From NCBI GenBank assembly GCA_033964015.1, contig CM066919.1:27495459-27559458 (forward strand): 64,000 nucleotides of DNA. Direction: 5' to 3'. Below, piece by piece: positions 43,601 to 55,098 of this stretch. The stretch's first letter is position 1, and each line of letters starts with the position of its first letter. The notes under the pieces were generated by a model, which was not told the DNA's origin, did no database searches, and worked only from the letters and a program-made list of their open reading frames with translations. This DNA comes from Scolanthus callimorphus (taxonomy: Eukaryota; Cnidaria; Anthozoa; Actiniaria; Edwardsiidae). A program made the position numbers and the translations under genes.

Positions 43601-46575
43601 TGTGTAAGCCTAGAGGATAGTCATCAATTATGCCAGGATATGTCTGAGTTGCCGGATAGTTCTGAGTTATGGGCTAGTTCTGAGTTATGGGTAATTCAGA
43701 ATTATGGATAGGACTAGTAGGTAGTAAGTGGTGCTTAAACCTGCTTGCAGAGTGTCAGATCAGCGTAGCCAGGCCTACTTTCCCATAACTTATATAGTAC
43801 AATGGGATCCAGTGCGAATATAGTACTATTCGCACTGGGTCCCAGTAGTACGTATATAAGAGATCAACTCATTAGCATATGTCTCAGTCTCAGTTGGTTT
43901 GAGAACAAGCGCCGGAATGGCGCCCATGGGGGACGCCATGTGTCAGTGGCGGCTGTGGGTCCCATTGTGCTCACCCTTAGGCTTGGTGGCGCCTTCACTT
44001 TTATTCACCCACCCTCCCTCCCTTTGCCATTTTGTGCTCCGCCAGGCCTACTTTCCCATAACTTATATAGTACAATGGGATCCAGTGTGAATATAGTACT
44101 ATTGTGAAATACAGTGTACAGTTTGTTATGCAAATAACAGTTTGTTATGCAAATAGCCCACCTCAGTCAAATCTGGTATAAAAATACTTCCTTGTTGATC
44201 TTGTCTAATAGGCAAATCTTGCTTCTTTTTGTCCAAGAGGTCATTCACCTTAAAAAGATGAAAGGAGTGTTTTAGCACCAAGTGTCAAACTCAAAAAGAA
44301 TGTATCAAGAGTGAAAGATCCACATGTTTTTTAACCACTCTATCATGAAAGCAAAATTCCCTGACTTTTCCCTGACAAGGCAATTTTCCCTGACATCTGG
44401 ATAAAGGATTTTACTTAAAATCAAAGAAGAAGAAATGTCAATTTCATGTAGAATTTTTTAATAACAGTGTCTTTTGCTACTGTTGTTTCAAATTTATGAC
44501 AAAGAAAACAATTTGAATTGTTTCAAAGCGGCCCAAAAGTAAATTTCCCTGACTTTGAGCTGTTGCTTTTCCCTGACCATTTTCAAAATTCCCTGACCTT
44601 TCTCTGACTTTTCAAGGTGAGTGGGAGCCCTGTTGAATAATAAGATTAGGGACACATGCAGTCAGAGCAGTTTTCACATGACTGTCATGAAACCAATCGC
44701 AAAGTAATTACACCAATTCTGAACAAAACCTATAGGAGTAATTACAAAGTAATTGCGAATTACTCAAGACAGTCATGTGAAATCCACTCTATCAGATTAA
44801 TTTGCCAAACATAATTCTGACAAGACTCACTTTTTCTTGGTAGATTTCCAGGTAAGAGAATGACACATCAAATTTCCATGAAGGTGCTTTGCTTTCTTCT
44901 AACTCAATGAGCTTGAAAATGTCACAAATACATCTTGGGATGATACCTAAAGTATAAAATACAGTACCATACATCAGGCAAAACATGCAGTATCATGATG
45001 CATTTTCTAATAAACATACTGGTGGTATTATCAGATGAAAAACACTTAATCTTTTACCTGGCAATTCAGGAGTACCTAGCATTGTGTGTGTCTTTCCTGT
45101 GAAATAAAATGCACATCAAACATTACTATAATGACTAAAAACACTTTATTATCTACAACTTGCAGTAGGTTCTATTTACTTTCATAGCAATCATAAGTTT
45201 GATGCCATGCTTTTTTATCATTTTACATCTGCTATTTAACAATGAGTCGCCAAAGGCGACATGATTATCTGTGAATAGTCACGTGATTATCAGCAAATAG
45301 TCACCGTAATCCTGGAGCCTGAGGCGACTAATTGTTTTAGTATAATTTCTCAAGGGTTTTAGACAAAAAACTTGTTTTTGTTGGACTTTTTCACAATCAT
45401 AACAAAACTTGCGCGCACACTCCAAATCCTTTCAATGTTTAAGAGAAAATGAACCTCTTGACCAATCAGCCATGAAAATTCTTATAATCACTTGAGTAAT
45501 TATACTAATATTTATTTATTCAATTATAAATGATAATTATATATTATATTTCATTTTCCATTTATATATTGATTTTACTGATTGATCAAATTAATTGATG
45601 ATTGTTATCTTCACATTATTGCTATCCATACATCTTCACAGTTCAACATATCTCCCTTTATTATATAGACGCGAGTGTTTTTACTGGGAAATACGCCGCT
45701 CGTAGATCTCATACGAAGCTACATCCGGGTCCTCAGTGACATATTTTCCATATCCTCACTAGTGAGGATATCGGTCAAAACAAAAGTGCTTGGAAATCAA
45801 TTTGGAATATTTTTTCTGGTTTGTCTATATAATAAAAAGAAAATTACACGGTGGCTTGAAGATATGAGTTTTATTTTCTCTTGTCAAAAACAATATTTTA
45901 CTCATTCGCTGCGCTCATTCGTAAAATATTGTTCTTGCCACTCGAAAATAAAACTCATATCTTCGCGCCACCATGTAATATCCTCTATATAGTACTATTC
46001 GCCGTTTAACTGTACTGTGAAGCAATCCATCTCTGGTTGGCACATTTTTAAATTCTTAAAGTTTTAAAAACCCAACACTAAATGCTCACTCACCAGCTCC
46101 AGTAGGCCCGTAGGCAAACACACTTGCATTCTCTCCTCGTAAGATGTACTGCATGACAGGGCTAATGGAAAATCTGTAGATCTCTTCCTGAGTGCTTTTA
46201 CCTCCAAAGAATCCATCGAACCTTCAATAAAATGCAAAAACATGCTAGCTCATGGGCATCCTTACAAAGCAAAAGATGTTATGGTGTTATGGGTGTTTGT
46301 TATAACCATAGTTAATGTAGTCTCCCTCTGCGTTAGTAAACTCCTTTTCTCCGAGTCTTATTGTTAAGAGAAACTTACTGGAATTGCAATGAGTTTCCGT
46401 TCCTCCAGTTCCACACTTCCAAAGACTTGGAGCCGGTTGCTCGAACGCATCGAGATGGCATGGAACTATCCTTGCTCGTCGTAGCCGTGGAAGTGTACTC
46501 CGGGTTTTCGGGTCTCAGACGAGCAATAACTCGCACTTTACTCCCCTTGGAGAGCTTCACTGCTTTTGCACTCAT
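34686..46575 (-). CDS. KIF22: Kinesin-10 / KIF22 (Kid) chromokinesin
   Basis: Microtubule motor of 580 aa that acts on chromosome arms in mitosis and meiosis. Exons, minus strand: 46575-46379, 46221-46094, 45096-45058, 44946-44831, 44248-44162, 40879-40821, 40745-40682, 40583-40474, 39830-39755, 39298-39109, 38921-38872, 38292-38266, 37970-37924, 37845-37703, 37444-37308, 36950-36887, 35415-35291, 34769-34686. Phases match throughout and the 1743 bases have no stop. The motor domain is N-terminal: [10 protein letters not shown]-loop GPTGAGKT (104-111, split over exons 2 and 3), switch I SSRSH (220-224), switch II DLAGSE (251-256), [17 protein letters not shown]. Then comes a short coiled coil ([13 protein letters not shown]) and a C-terminal helix-hairpin-helix region ([39 protein letters not shown]), the arrangement typical of KIF22. 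The 38921-38872 exon uses a GC donor and is the least certain. Confidence 0.92.
35490..35669. mobile_element. 180 bp MITE, TGAGACC..GTCCACACTACACCG ends
   Basis: Left TGAGACCCCCGTCCACACTA and right complement TAGTGTGGACGTGGTCTCA. The interior carries ACGAAAACGGATAC blocks in both orientations. Located in the KIF22 intron just upstream of the HhH exon 35415-35291. Confidence 0.75.
36119..36452. repeat. Dispersed ~330 bp hairpin repeat, copy 1
   Basis: TTATTATATAGACACGAGTG to ACCGTGTAATATCCTCTATA. The right half is a long palindrome (ATTACACGGTGGC...GCCACCGTGTAAT type arms with an ATTCGCTGCGCTCATTCG loop). Copies 2 and 3 are at 45661-45990 and 59605-60055. Apparent ORFs in all three are shared repeat sequence, not genes. 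Confidence 0.85.
36462..36726. mobile_element. 265 bp MITE with 9 bp TSD
   Basis: Inverted ends TATACCGTTTCCGGGAAACG and complement, with AAAAAGCCTATAAGCTTG inside both. TCTACGTTA flanks both sides (36453-36461, 36727-36735). Lies directly beside the dispersed hairpin repeat, in a KIF22 intron. Confidence 0.8.
41660..42590. repeat. Minisatellite, ~54-58 bp unit, ~17 copies
   Basis: GGCGACTGGGTGAACCTCGC recurs about 17 times with AT-rich spacers that alternate between TTTTCACTCCATTTTCTGTG and TTTTCTCTCAATTTTTATGC types. The unit length keeps several frames open on both strands, which explains the long open frames seen here (for example 41499-41951 and 42187-42789). Confidence 0.9.
43150..43740. 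repeat. Minisatellite, ~130-148 bp unit, 4 copies
   Basis: GAATTATGCCAGGATATGTC recurs at 43215, 43347, 43495 and 43625 (in the last copy the leading G is a C). Each unit contains a 16-17 base sub-repeat (TTCTGAGTTGTGGGATAG and variants) in different numbers. Confidence 0.9.
44664..44790. mobile_element. MITE of the TTTCACATGACTGTC family
   Basis: AGAGCAGTTTTCACATGACT at the left and its near complement ending AATCCACTCT at the right. Short relative of 1166-1418. Located between KIF22 exons 44946-44831 and 44248-44162. Confidence 0.65.
45661..45990. repeat. Dispersed hairpin repeat, copy 2
   Basis: Nearly identical to 36119-36452 across its length, in the same orientation, and without the adjacent 265 bp MITE. 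Located in a KIF22 intron between exons 2 and 3. Confidence 0.85.
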
Positions 46576-47147
46576 GTTGCTCTGAAGAATTACGAAAGCA
46601 TTGAGCTTACTTGATAGCTAAGATAGACTGCGAAAACAAACAACTTTTCAAATGACGATGAACTGGTCATACAACAAAATACATCCATATCTAACCTTCC
46701 AAGCCAAACCTTTTGGACTGAATACGTTCCTGCTTCCTTTATTTATCTAGTAATATGAAAACTTCAGTGATCGAAGTAAGATTTTAGCGCAAAATTCGCG
46801 CTGTATTTGTGGCCATGTTGAAAAAGAGAGAAAGAACATGAACACGAACGCGCGGGCAGATTTGAAATAAGTGATTGGCATCTGACATAAAATGTGTCTC
46901 CGCTGACCGGTAGATGAGCTCGCTCGTTCCAGGCGTCTGAAGTTTTCGCAGTGTGCGGATTTTCCAAGGAAGCGTGAAATAGCTCCAACGAAAGACATTA
47001 AAAAAATAATATCAAAATCCTAACTCTTTGAATTGAAGCTATGAACTTTGTTTTTCAGGCCAGTTACCACCGTATGACAAAATTTTCAAATTTCCTCCAG
47101 AAATACAGGAAATGTACACAAATTCGCCCCTAACATAAGCCGGCCAC
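46576..47147. other. KIF22 upstream region
   Basis: Presumed promoter and 5' untranslated region of the minus-strand KIF22 gene. No TATA box or known site was recognised. Open frames at 46747-46998 are not convincing. Confidence 0.45.
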
Positions 47148-48340
47148 CCTGGCCTAGGGACACGGTCAAAACATATGTACTCGAACGGGACCCGATTTTT
47201 CACAAAGATGTGGTAGGTACCGGGTGATACCCACCCCCTGTCCGCGACGCTTATGGTACCCGTTATTGCTGTGAGATGGTAGGTGCCGGTCTATACCTCC
47301 TTGAGACCCGATTATTGCAAAAGTAGATGGTTGGCACCGGTACATACCCCTATGGGACCCTATATTTCATTAAATTGGGTGGTAGGTACCGGCCCATACC
47401 CCTATGGGACCCTATATTTCACTAAATTTGGAGTAGGTACCGGCCCATCGAAAAATCAAAAAGGTCAAAAAGGATAATAGCAGCAGAGGCTTACAACACA
47501 AATACCTGCATACGGTGCGCTGGGTTTTTGTCAAAGAAAAAGGAAGGAGCGAAAAGTAAAACCTTTAAAACTTCATCTTATCTATCTATCTATACTCGCG
47601 CAACCATTTAATCGAGGAGTGGAAAGCGCGTGCAACCAAACAGTGTTGTTTGTTTTTGCCGTCTTTTGTGGTATGTTCTAAGATATTGTAGGATATTTAT
47701 TTCGTAAAATTAGTTGAGGATTATAACAAATATGTTGTGCAGGAAATGCTGGGCAGGATATTTATTTTCAAAATCATCCACCCCCCTCCCCCCTCAGAAG
47801 TCAAATGGTCTGCCCCTAAAACAAATATCCTTTGAATTCAGAGCCAATTAGAGAGCGTGCGGAATTAGATATCCATTGACCATGTTGACGTCGTGGATAA
47901 TATGACATACTACGTGAAATCAGAGCACATTTGTCAAGTATTATGAATCCTATAAGCGTCTGTCGGGGGAGCGCTTGTGTTTGGCTGAAATAGATCCACT
48001 AACACATGAATGGGTTCCCCCCCTTGGGTTCCCCCTGACCTTTTCAGAGAGAAGTTAGAGTTAATTACCGAGTAAGATTGGAGGCAATAAGCCATATACG
48101 CTGCATATACATATACGCATTCCGAAAGAAACTATTGTTAGTTATTTTGGTTGTCTTCCTACATATGGACGTTCCCTAGAGAAACTTATTGCAATCAAAG
48201 CATTCGCAGGAATGCTAGTATGCCAACAGAGCTTCTACTTGGATAAACCACTAGCGCGCTGTGCAATGGCAACATCGAAAGTCTGACCGCAGGGCAGATC
48301 AAAAGAGCCGTGGTCCTGCCTCGAGTCCAGGAAACAATGG

Positions 48341-50245
48341 GCTAATTATCTGGCGGCAGCAAAAGGGCACACAGAACCTCCCACTGCTTGGAACCGAGCT
48401 TTAGCGTTTGTATCTGATACAGTTCGAAAAGTGCCGAGGCTAATGTTGCAGTGAATGTTTCAGCTCACTTTGAATGACAACTGTCAAATTTTGTTTGCTT
48501 AGCACGACTCAAGTCTAATTTTTAATTTGCGGGCTTCAAACGCGCTGCCGCCCCTTTGATGAATTAGCAAATCTAGCACGAATTCTGACTATCCGCAGAC
48601 TTCAAGCACGAATCTAGCGCGCTGTGTTTATGCCCGGCAACAGCTAAGCACGGCATCTCTAACGAAAGTCTGACCGCAGGGCATAAGATCAAAAGAGCCG
48701 TGGTCCTGCCTCGAGCGGTGTCATATCAGGCAGGCCAGAGAAACAATGGACTGCTGTCAAAAAATCTGTCGACGGCCATGTTTATGCAAACTAGCACGAA
48801 TTCTGACTATCCGCAGACTTCAAGCACGAATCTAGCGCGCTGTGTTTATGCCCGGCAACAGCTAAGCACGGCATCTCTAACGAAAGTCTGACCGCAGGGC
48901 ATAAGATCAAAAGAGCCGTGGTCCTGCCTCGAGCGGTGTCATATCAGGCAGGCCAGAGAAACAATGGACTGCTGTCAAAAATCTGTCGACGGCCATGTTT
49001 GACAACAAGCAGATTTCCTGGAACCGGGTTTTGCTAGACTGCTTGCAGTCCCTTGCTCGGGGAATGTCTGTAATATTAGAGGTAAAAGTATTACTTTGCG
49101 CGCGTAATAAGAGGTTAAAAGTCTTACTTTGCACGCGCCTAGTACTGTGCATTTGTGAATCCCCCTGTGGTGCGCGCTTATCGTGACGTGTCCTCGGCAT
49201 AAATACACAGTACTAGGCGCGCGCAAAGTAAGACCTTTATCTCTAATATTACGGACGTTCCCCGAGCAAGGGACTGCAAGCAGTCTAGGTTTTGTAATAT
49301 AAAAACAACACTCGGACGGTGTAAGTTGCAGGGTGCATAGCCTGCGTTGTTCCGCTTCCCTGACCCGGTCGCTGACCCGTAGGCGTATAAACCACACTAT
49401 TCTGATGATCCTGGAATTTACTGTAGATCGATTGGATTTTTAAATTTGGTAAAAAGACTATGATTTGAAGGGAATTATACAAGCGGTTGTGAAACTAGCT
49501 AATTAAATAAATCAAAGGTGTTTACATGTTTACATAGCTCTATAAGGCCTAAAGGCCTACGGCAAACGCCGTGCCAGAGTCGCGCCGTTCCAATACAAAA
49601 CAATAGAAATTTCTTGGTTATAAAGTATAATGAAGCGGCATCCTTTGAAAAAGGAAAGGTTCAACAGAAGAAGAGCGGCTGAAGTTCGGCGTTTGCCGTA
49701 GGACTTGATATGAAATTCACATGTGTAGCAAGCGCAAATGTTCGGCAAATGGAATACTTTATTTTCTACTAATTATCTGGCGGCAGCAAAAGGGCACACA
49801 GAACCCCCCACTGCTTGGAACCGAGCTTTAGCGTTTGTATCTGATACAGTTCGAAAAAGTGCCGAGGCTAATGTTGCAGTGAATGTTTCAGCTCACTTTG
49901 AATGACAACTGTCAAATTTTGTTTGCTTAGCACGACTCAAGTCTAATTTTTAATTTGCGGGCTTCAAACGTGCTGCCGCCCCTTTGATGAATTAGCAAAT
50001 CTAGCACGAATTCTGACTATCCGCAGACTTGAAGCACGAATCTAGCGCGCTGTGTTTATGCCCGGCAACAGCTAAGCACGGCATCTCTAACGAAAGTCTG
50101 ACCGCAGGGCATAAGATCAAAAGAGCCGTGGTCCTGCCTCGAGCGGTGTCATATCAGGCAGGCCAGAGAAACAATGGACTGCTGTCAAAAAATCTGTCGA
50201 CTGCCATGTTTGACAACAAGCAGATTTCCAGGAACCGGGTTTTGC
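48341..50245. repeat. Internal direct duplication
   Basis: CTAATTATCTGGCGGCAGCA through the CAGATTTCC(T/A)GGAACC block occurs at 48341-49033 and 49769-50245. In the first copy a ~190 bp part (GCACGAATTCTGACTATCCG to GGCCATG) is itself tandemly doubled at 48577-48780 and 48792-48997. Confidence 0.8.
49034..49288. mobile_element. 255 bp MITE with 6 bp TSD and a sister empty site
   Basis: Ends CTAGACTGCTTGCAGTCCCT and complement, with inner palindromic blocks (AAGTAAGAC, GCGCGC). GTTTTG flanks both sides (49028-49033, 49289-49294). The second copy of the host duplication (50230-50245) reads GGGTTTTGCAATAAC without the insert. Confidence 0.85.
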
Positions 50246-51914
50246 AATAACAAAACTCGCACTCGGACGTTGCAGGGTGCATACACAGACAGACAAACGC
50301 AAATGTTTTGAGAAACGCTCTCTCCCGGTAAAGTTTCCCTGTTTTGAATACGAATGTCCGACATTTCCGCTTTGACATATGGCATCGAAGCCCAGAAGCA
50401 AACTCAGAAGCAAGGATTTTATTTTGTTACGTTCGGGATTTATTTTTTGGCTCGTGCAGTATATGTCATGTCTGTTTTATAAAATCCTTGCTTCTGAGCT
50501 TCGATGCCATATGTCAGATATGTCACTCTTGATTGACCAGTTGAAAAGTCAGAAAAGTGCCCGTGATTTCATCTTCTGTCAAAGCGGAAATGTCGGACAT
50601 TCGCATTCAAAACACAGAAAACAGGGAAACTTTACCGGGATAGAGCGTTTCTCAAAGCCTTTGCCGAACATTTGCGTTTGCTACGCAGGCTATGCACCCT
50701 GCAACTTATAACCTGCACCCTGCATACCTTGCGCCCTGCACCCTGCACACCGTCCGTAACAACACTCGTACATAGCTGTACCTTGCCCGCAAAATAAGAA
50801 TCCAGATTGTATAATATAATATTTCCTAACCGATTGCTTTCCTCATTACCCTGCTAGCAGAGGTTTTTTTCCGTCCGTCTCTTTTATTATAGCTAGCATT
50901 AAGCAGTCGCGTGTCTGGTATGTCGCGTGGTTGTTTTGATTTGCACCCGTATTTCCTCATCCGAAATTTGTTCTTTGGTATGAATGTTCGTGAGTCAAAG
51001 TGGTCAAGAACGGGGATTTATTTTCAAACTACGAATTCATGTCTAGGCAGGCGCCAAAATCAGGACCATGAGTAGTAGCATTGTGAATAATCAACTGCAA
51101 GCATACAAACAGTACAGACTGCGATCAAGAGCAATATTCCAAACATGATGAAAACAAAGATCTCACTCTTGTGCACATGAAGGGCGAAATCCGATACAGT
51201 TTTCATTCGTGCGAGCGCGACCGCAAGGAGGCCATATGTTCTGTCAGGATTCGATCCGCGATCCATTTTGGTAGCGACATAATATATCTTTTTGAACGCG
51301 ACCCCTGCCTTAGTTGGTTTATCCAGGTAGAAGCTCTGGCATGCTAGCATTTCTGAATGCTTCAGGATACTGAACCCGAGAAATAGTTCTAGAGAAGAAC
51401 AGGGCCGTCAATTCGATTGGACCTGAACGCATGAAAAATAATTCCTCGATCGACCCGAGGCATTCAGGAATGCAAGCATGCCAGAGATTCTACATATACA
51501 GTGAAACCTCGATATAACGATATGGCAAGGGGACAGCTAGCATGGCTAGTCTCCCTCGCAGCCCGTTCTTTGTGTCGGTCACGCAGCCCTACGATGTAGA
51601 CTGGGGTGGTACCACATCGCTTTCAGCTTTGACCCTCAAGATCTGGTTGTATGTCCCGGGTGGTACCACCACCCTTGATCCGCAAGACCTGGTGGTAGAT
51701 ACCGGGTGGTACCACCTCCCTTTGATCCGCAAGATCTGGTGGTAGGTCCCGGGCGGTACCACCACCCTTGATCTGCAAGACCTGGTGGTAGATACCGGGT
51801 ACCACCTCCTCCCTCTACTCCTTCATTAGGTAGGTGGTTCCGGGTGATACCCTACCCCCTTAAATCGGGTCCCAAGGAAGTACGAATGTTTTGACCGCGT
51901 CCCCTAGAGGGTCG

Positions 51915-53579
51915 GGACGAAAGAAAGTCACTTGGAAAGTGGCCGCTTAATAGAGGTTGGCCGCTTAATGGACAGGCCCCGCGGAGGTCATTTTTCTATT
52001 GTCAGCTAAAGGGGGACTTTGGTGATACATTCTTTGTTATAAGTCCCCCCCCCCCCCCCCCACACTTTAGTGAGCTCCGCGGGCCATGATGGAGGTAGTA
52101 CAAGAAAAGTCAACTGTAATTTCAGCTGAAACCTTTTTCAAACAGTTCAAAACACCGCTACTGAAGTTTCCATTAGTGGCTTATAAGCTTGTCACAACAA
52201 AGATTAAAGAGTAAATTCCTGATGCTGTTGATTGTGACAACAATTTCTGTTACCAAAATGGTTTTAACATGTTTAAGTTGATATGTTTTATGGTCGCCTT
52301 ATAGAGGTAATTTAATAACAGCATTTGGGACCGGATATAGTGGCCACGGCCGCTTGTGGCTGCTGAATATAGGTAATAAATACAGTACTTGAGTGACAAT
52401 TTTATGGAGATTTGAAAAGTGGCCGTTTATCACAGGGTACCACTGTAGTGCTTTTACTCAAACTCACATTTGACAAGGAAAAACTAATCACAAATTTTAC
52501 AATGCTGTACGCAACTGAAGAATATGTACAAACTATAAATACCAAAAACTACAGTGTAAATACCTATAAAACCTACAACTTCATGCTCATCTAAAAAGGC
52601 GCTCATCTTCAATACAGGCAAAATTACCATGATTGCATTCGTAAAAATTAAAAGCTTAAAAAACTGTATTGTCTTCACGATTGCTTATCGAACACAATTC
52701 CTCGTTTATCACTTTATTTGCATTACTTCCTAGCCTGTGTAGCAAGTTCAAAAGGAAAGAATGAGAGGGAGCACGCGCGGGCTGGGCGCGGGGGGAATGG
52801 AGCCGCGTGTAACTGCAAATATACTTGAAACCAGAACGGGCTCAAATACTTTGATTTTTTCAGAAAACTTCAAAGAAAAAAAGCTTATAAAAATTACTGC
52901 TCATTCGATCCTGGACCAACTTCGTTATAAACCCGAGTTTCTAACCACTAGGCTACGAGGCACTAATTTTATGGCATTTTATGTAACTAGCTCGAGAGAT
53001 TGGATGACTACTCCCCACGTTATCGACTTAAAATAAATCATTTACATTTACATTAGAACCTCAACTAGATTCTTTCGGGACTCCTGGGCCGGTTCTGAAT
53101 GCGATGTTTGTTGTATGGCCGTTCGATCCGGTCAACTTGTCTCTCTATGTTTGGCAAAGTTTTGCAAGTAGTTCGGACATCGACCGAACGACCTTAAAGG
53201 GAGGCTGTCACGCAACTGCGCAGCTGTTCTGCGCATCTCAAAACAAAGAAGTATCGTCCCGTGACATGGCCAGCGAAGGCAGAAAACAACGAAAACAATC
53301 CGTTTTAATCTCGCTATTTCGCGATCCATCCGACCAAATGTTTACGTTATGTGGATGGTCTAAATAGTTTTGCTCAGTGATTGTTCCTGGAGCATGCGCG
53401 TATCGTGACAGCCCCTTAAATGAAGCACGTCTAGGCCGTCGAGACATCTATCCTATTATTTCGACATACTTCTCGAATTTATTCAACGGATAAGACGTTT
53501 GAGACCTCTTAGTCCGTCAGGACGACAGTATAACCTCCCTTTTTCTCTAGACTGGTAAAAATATGGGTTATTCACTTAC
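51915..53579. other. Spacer between the TIR element and the channel pseudogene
   Basis: Includes GTGGCCGCTTAATAGAGGTT-type sequence (51939-51975, echoed near 52410), a run of 19 C at 52047-52065, and a possible tRNA-derived SINE at 52895-52980. No exon for the missing second membrane segment of the channel gene was found here. Confidence 0.5.
52895..52980 (-). mobile_element. Possible tRNA-derived SINE head
   Basis: On the minus strand GTAGCCTAGTGGTTAG resembles an RNA polymerase III A box, and about 30 bases later GGATCGAATG is a weak B box. The fold is not tRNA-like enough for a functional gene. Could be chance. Confidence 0.3.
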
Positions 53580-55013
53580 ATCCGAAAACGCTTAAAGTAT
53601 ACTCCGGCTTTTCTTCTAGGATGTCCGTGACTAGTGTCTGGTAGAACACGCTGATGGCCGCATAACTCATTCTGTAGAGATCAAGTGAGAAGTGCTGGCG
53701 GTCATGATCGTAATTCTGCGAACTCAAACTTTAAAGTTTCCGTCAAACAAGGACAACTCATGGGCATGGGAAAACGCAAAATGTGCAGGCAGGCTAATTT
53801 TTGGCACAGTGATAAAACTCGACGAAATTATAATTTTGGTGCAATAGTTTAGTTCGGAGTGATGTCATAAGGCATGTCACGTGACTAAACAGTAAATGGC
53901 GTTTCGTGATGGATAAAACATCTAACTATACAACTTTGGTGAAAATGGATAGGTCCCAGGGATACAAACACCTCGTTAACGAGATATAAGGGTTGAAATC
54001 AGGTCACGTGACCTACTTAATTTCTCAGCCCCTTAAAGCAGAAAACTTTTTCCACCAGCTAAGACGCCACTATATAGAACCCGAAAATAGAAATATTATT
54101 AGCCATTAACTCTTCAAAAAGGAGTGAAACTCACCACCGGAGAATTTTTTAAACTTTAAAAAGTGAAAATGTCACGTGACTGGTGTATCAGCCCAAATTC
54201 CATTCTAAAACATTTTACTCGATGAATGTTAGCAATAGAAAATAATCAGAATAGCTAACATCAAGAGAAAATGATGCTAGTATTCTGAAATGTCATGCTC
54301 TTATCATTAATAATTAGCAAACATATTTGGAATTTTGTAATTTTCTCGATTTTCTAGGCTGACCCAGGCCTTCACACACTTGAGAATAGAACTTTTCCTA
54401 ACAGTCTCAGACCATTCTTGTACTGCACAATCGTTTAGCCATTTTTCACGGCAATTTGATTTTCCTTGATTCATGATATTTACAATATTTAATGGCACAA
54501 GGGCGGGGGAGGGGGGGGGGGCTGGTTACTACTCAACCAAGGACATTTCAACGCTCGTTTCCATTCCATTGCCACAACGAGGAATAACAGCTAAGACTCG
54601 TACAAATAGAGACTCGGAAAAATACGCGTCCGCAACTCGCAAAATATCCGCCCGTATTTAATGAATAATAAAATATATAAACAAAACAATACAACAAAAC
54701 AAAACAAAACGAGTCAATTCAAAACAAATAATAAAGATAGAGCATGAAAAAAGAGACCGTGCAAATTCCACACCAAGAGAGACTGGGAAAATTCCATGCG
54801 GAGATCAGATAGCGTACAAGGTTGATGCAGGAATAAAAAGGCACGTCGACGGATGTTTAGATGGTGCAATGGTGTAGATCGCTTACCCACTGCATCCGTA
54901 CCCAGTCACTTTAGTAGAAAATTCAAGAAATACACGCAAAGGGCTACATACTTTGACTTTTCTACTAAAGCGACAGGGTACGAGTGTGCAGTTGTAGCTG
55001 AAATGAAGTGAAC

Positions 55014-55098
55014 AAAGAGCAGATTTCGTATGACTGTGAAAAGTGCCGCAAAATAGTTGTGCCGCGCCGCGACCGTGACCGTACGAAACTTGCTCAAT
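55014..55098. mobile_element. MITE fragment, TTTCGTATGACTGTGAAAAG family
   Basis: GAGCAGATTTCGTATGACTG and GTACGAAACTTGCTC are the ends of a short copy related to 55968-56144, with a GC-rich CCGCGCCGCGACCG core. Confidence 0.6.

Larger units (their letters stand above)
40970..44105. mobile_element. LTR-like non-coding insert in KIF22 intron 5
   Basis: A direct repeat begins at about 40970 and again at about 43826: ACTATTCGCACTGGtCCCAG, then a TATA-like CATATAAGAGATCAACTC and TCAGTTGGTTTGAGAAC. The first copy continues about 200 bases and resembles an LTR with promoter and AATTAAAG signal. The second is cut short near 43911 and joined to another repeat (43960-44100). Between them lie two tandem arrays and no retroelement genes, so this would be a non-autonomous LTR element or a composite. 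Confidence 0.5.
47148..51914. mobile_element. 4.8 kb TIR element with GGTACC-rich subterminal repeats
   Basis: Left end CCTAGGGACACGGTCAAAAC and right end (complement) CTAGGGGACGCGGTCAAAAC, followed on both sides by GGGACCCGATTT. Next to each end is a tandem array of ~55-65 bp units built on GGTAGGTACCGG (47200-47450) and GGTGGTACCAC (51600-51830). The interior holds a direct duplication (48341-49033 and 49769-50245), a MITE (49034-49288) and GCAGGGT-ended pieces, but no transposase. Either a large non-autonomous element or a pair of related ends around unrelated repeats. Confidence 0.55.

Noticed and set aside
40600..44150. A missing switch I exon of KIF22
   Set aside because: At first no exon was apparent in this repeat-filled intron, but two short exons (40879-40821 and 40745-40682) encode the region with matching phases, so nothing is missing.
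51060..51350. 96-codon minus-strand frame with a membrane-like stretch (IFVFIMFGILLLIAVCTVCM)
   Set aside because: Considered as the missing TM2 exon of the channel gene, but it lacks the GxS filter and DIGG motif and lies within repeat DNA.
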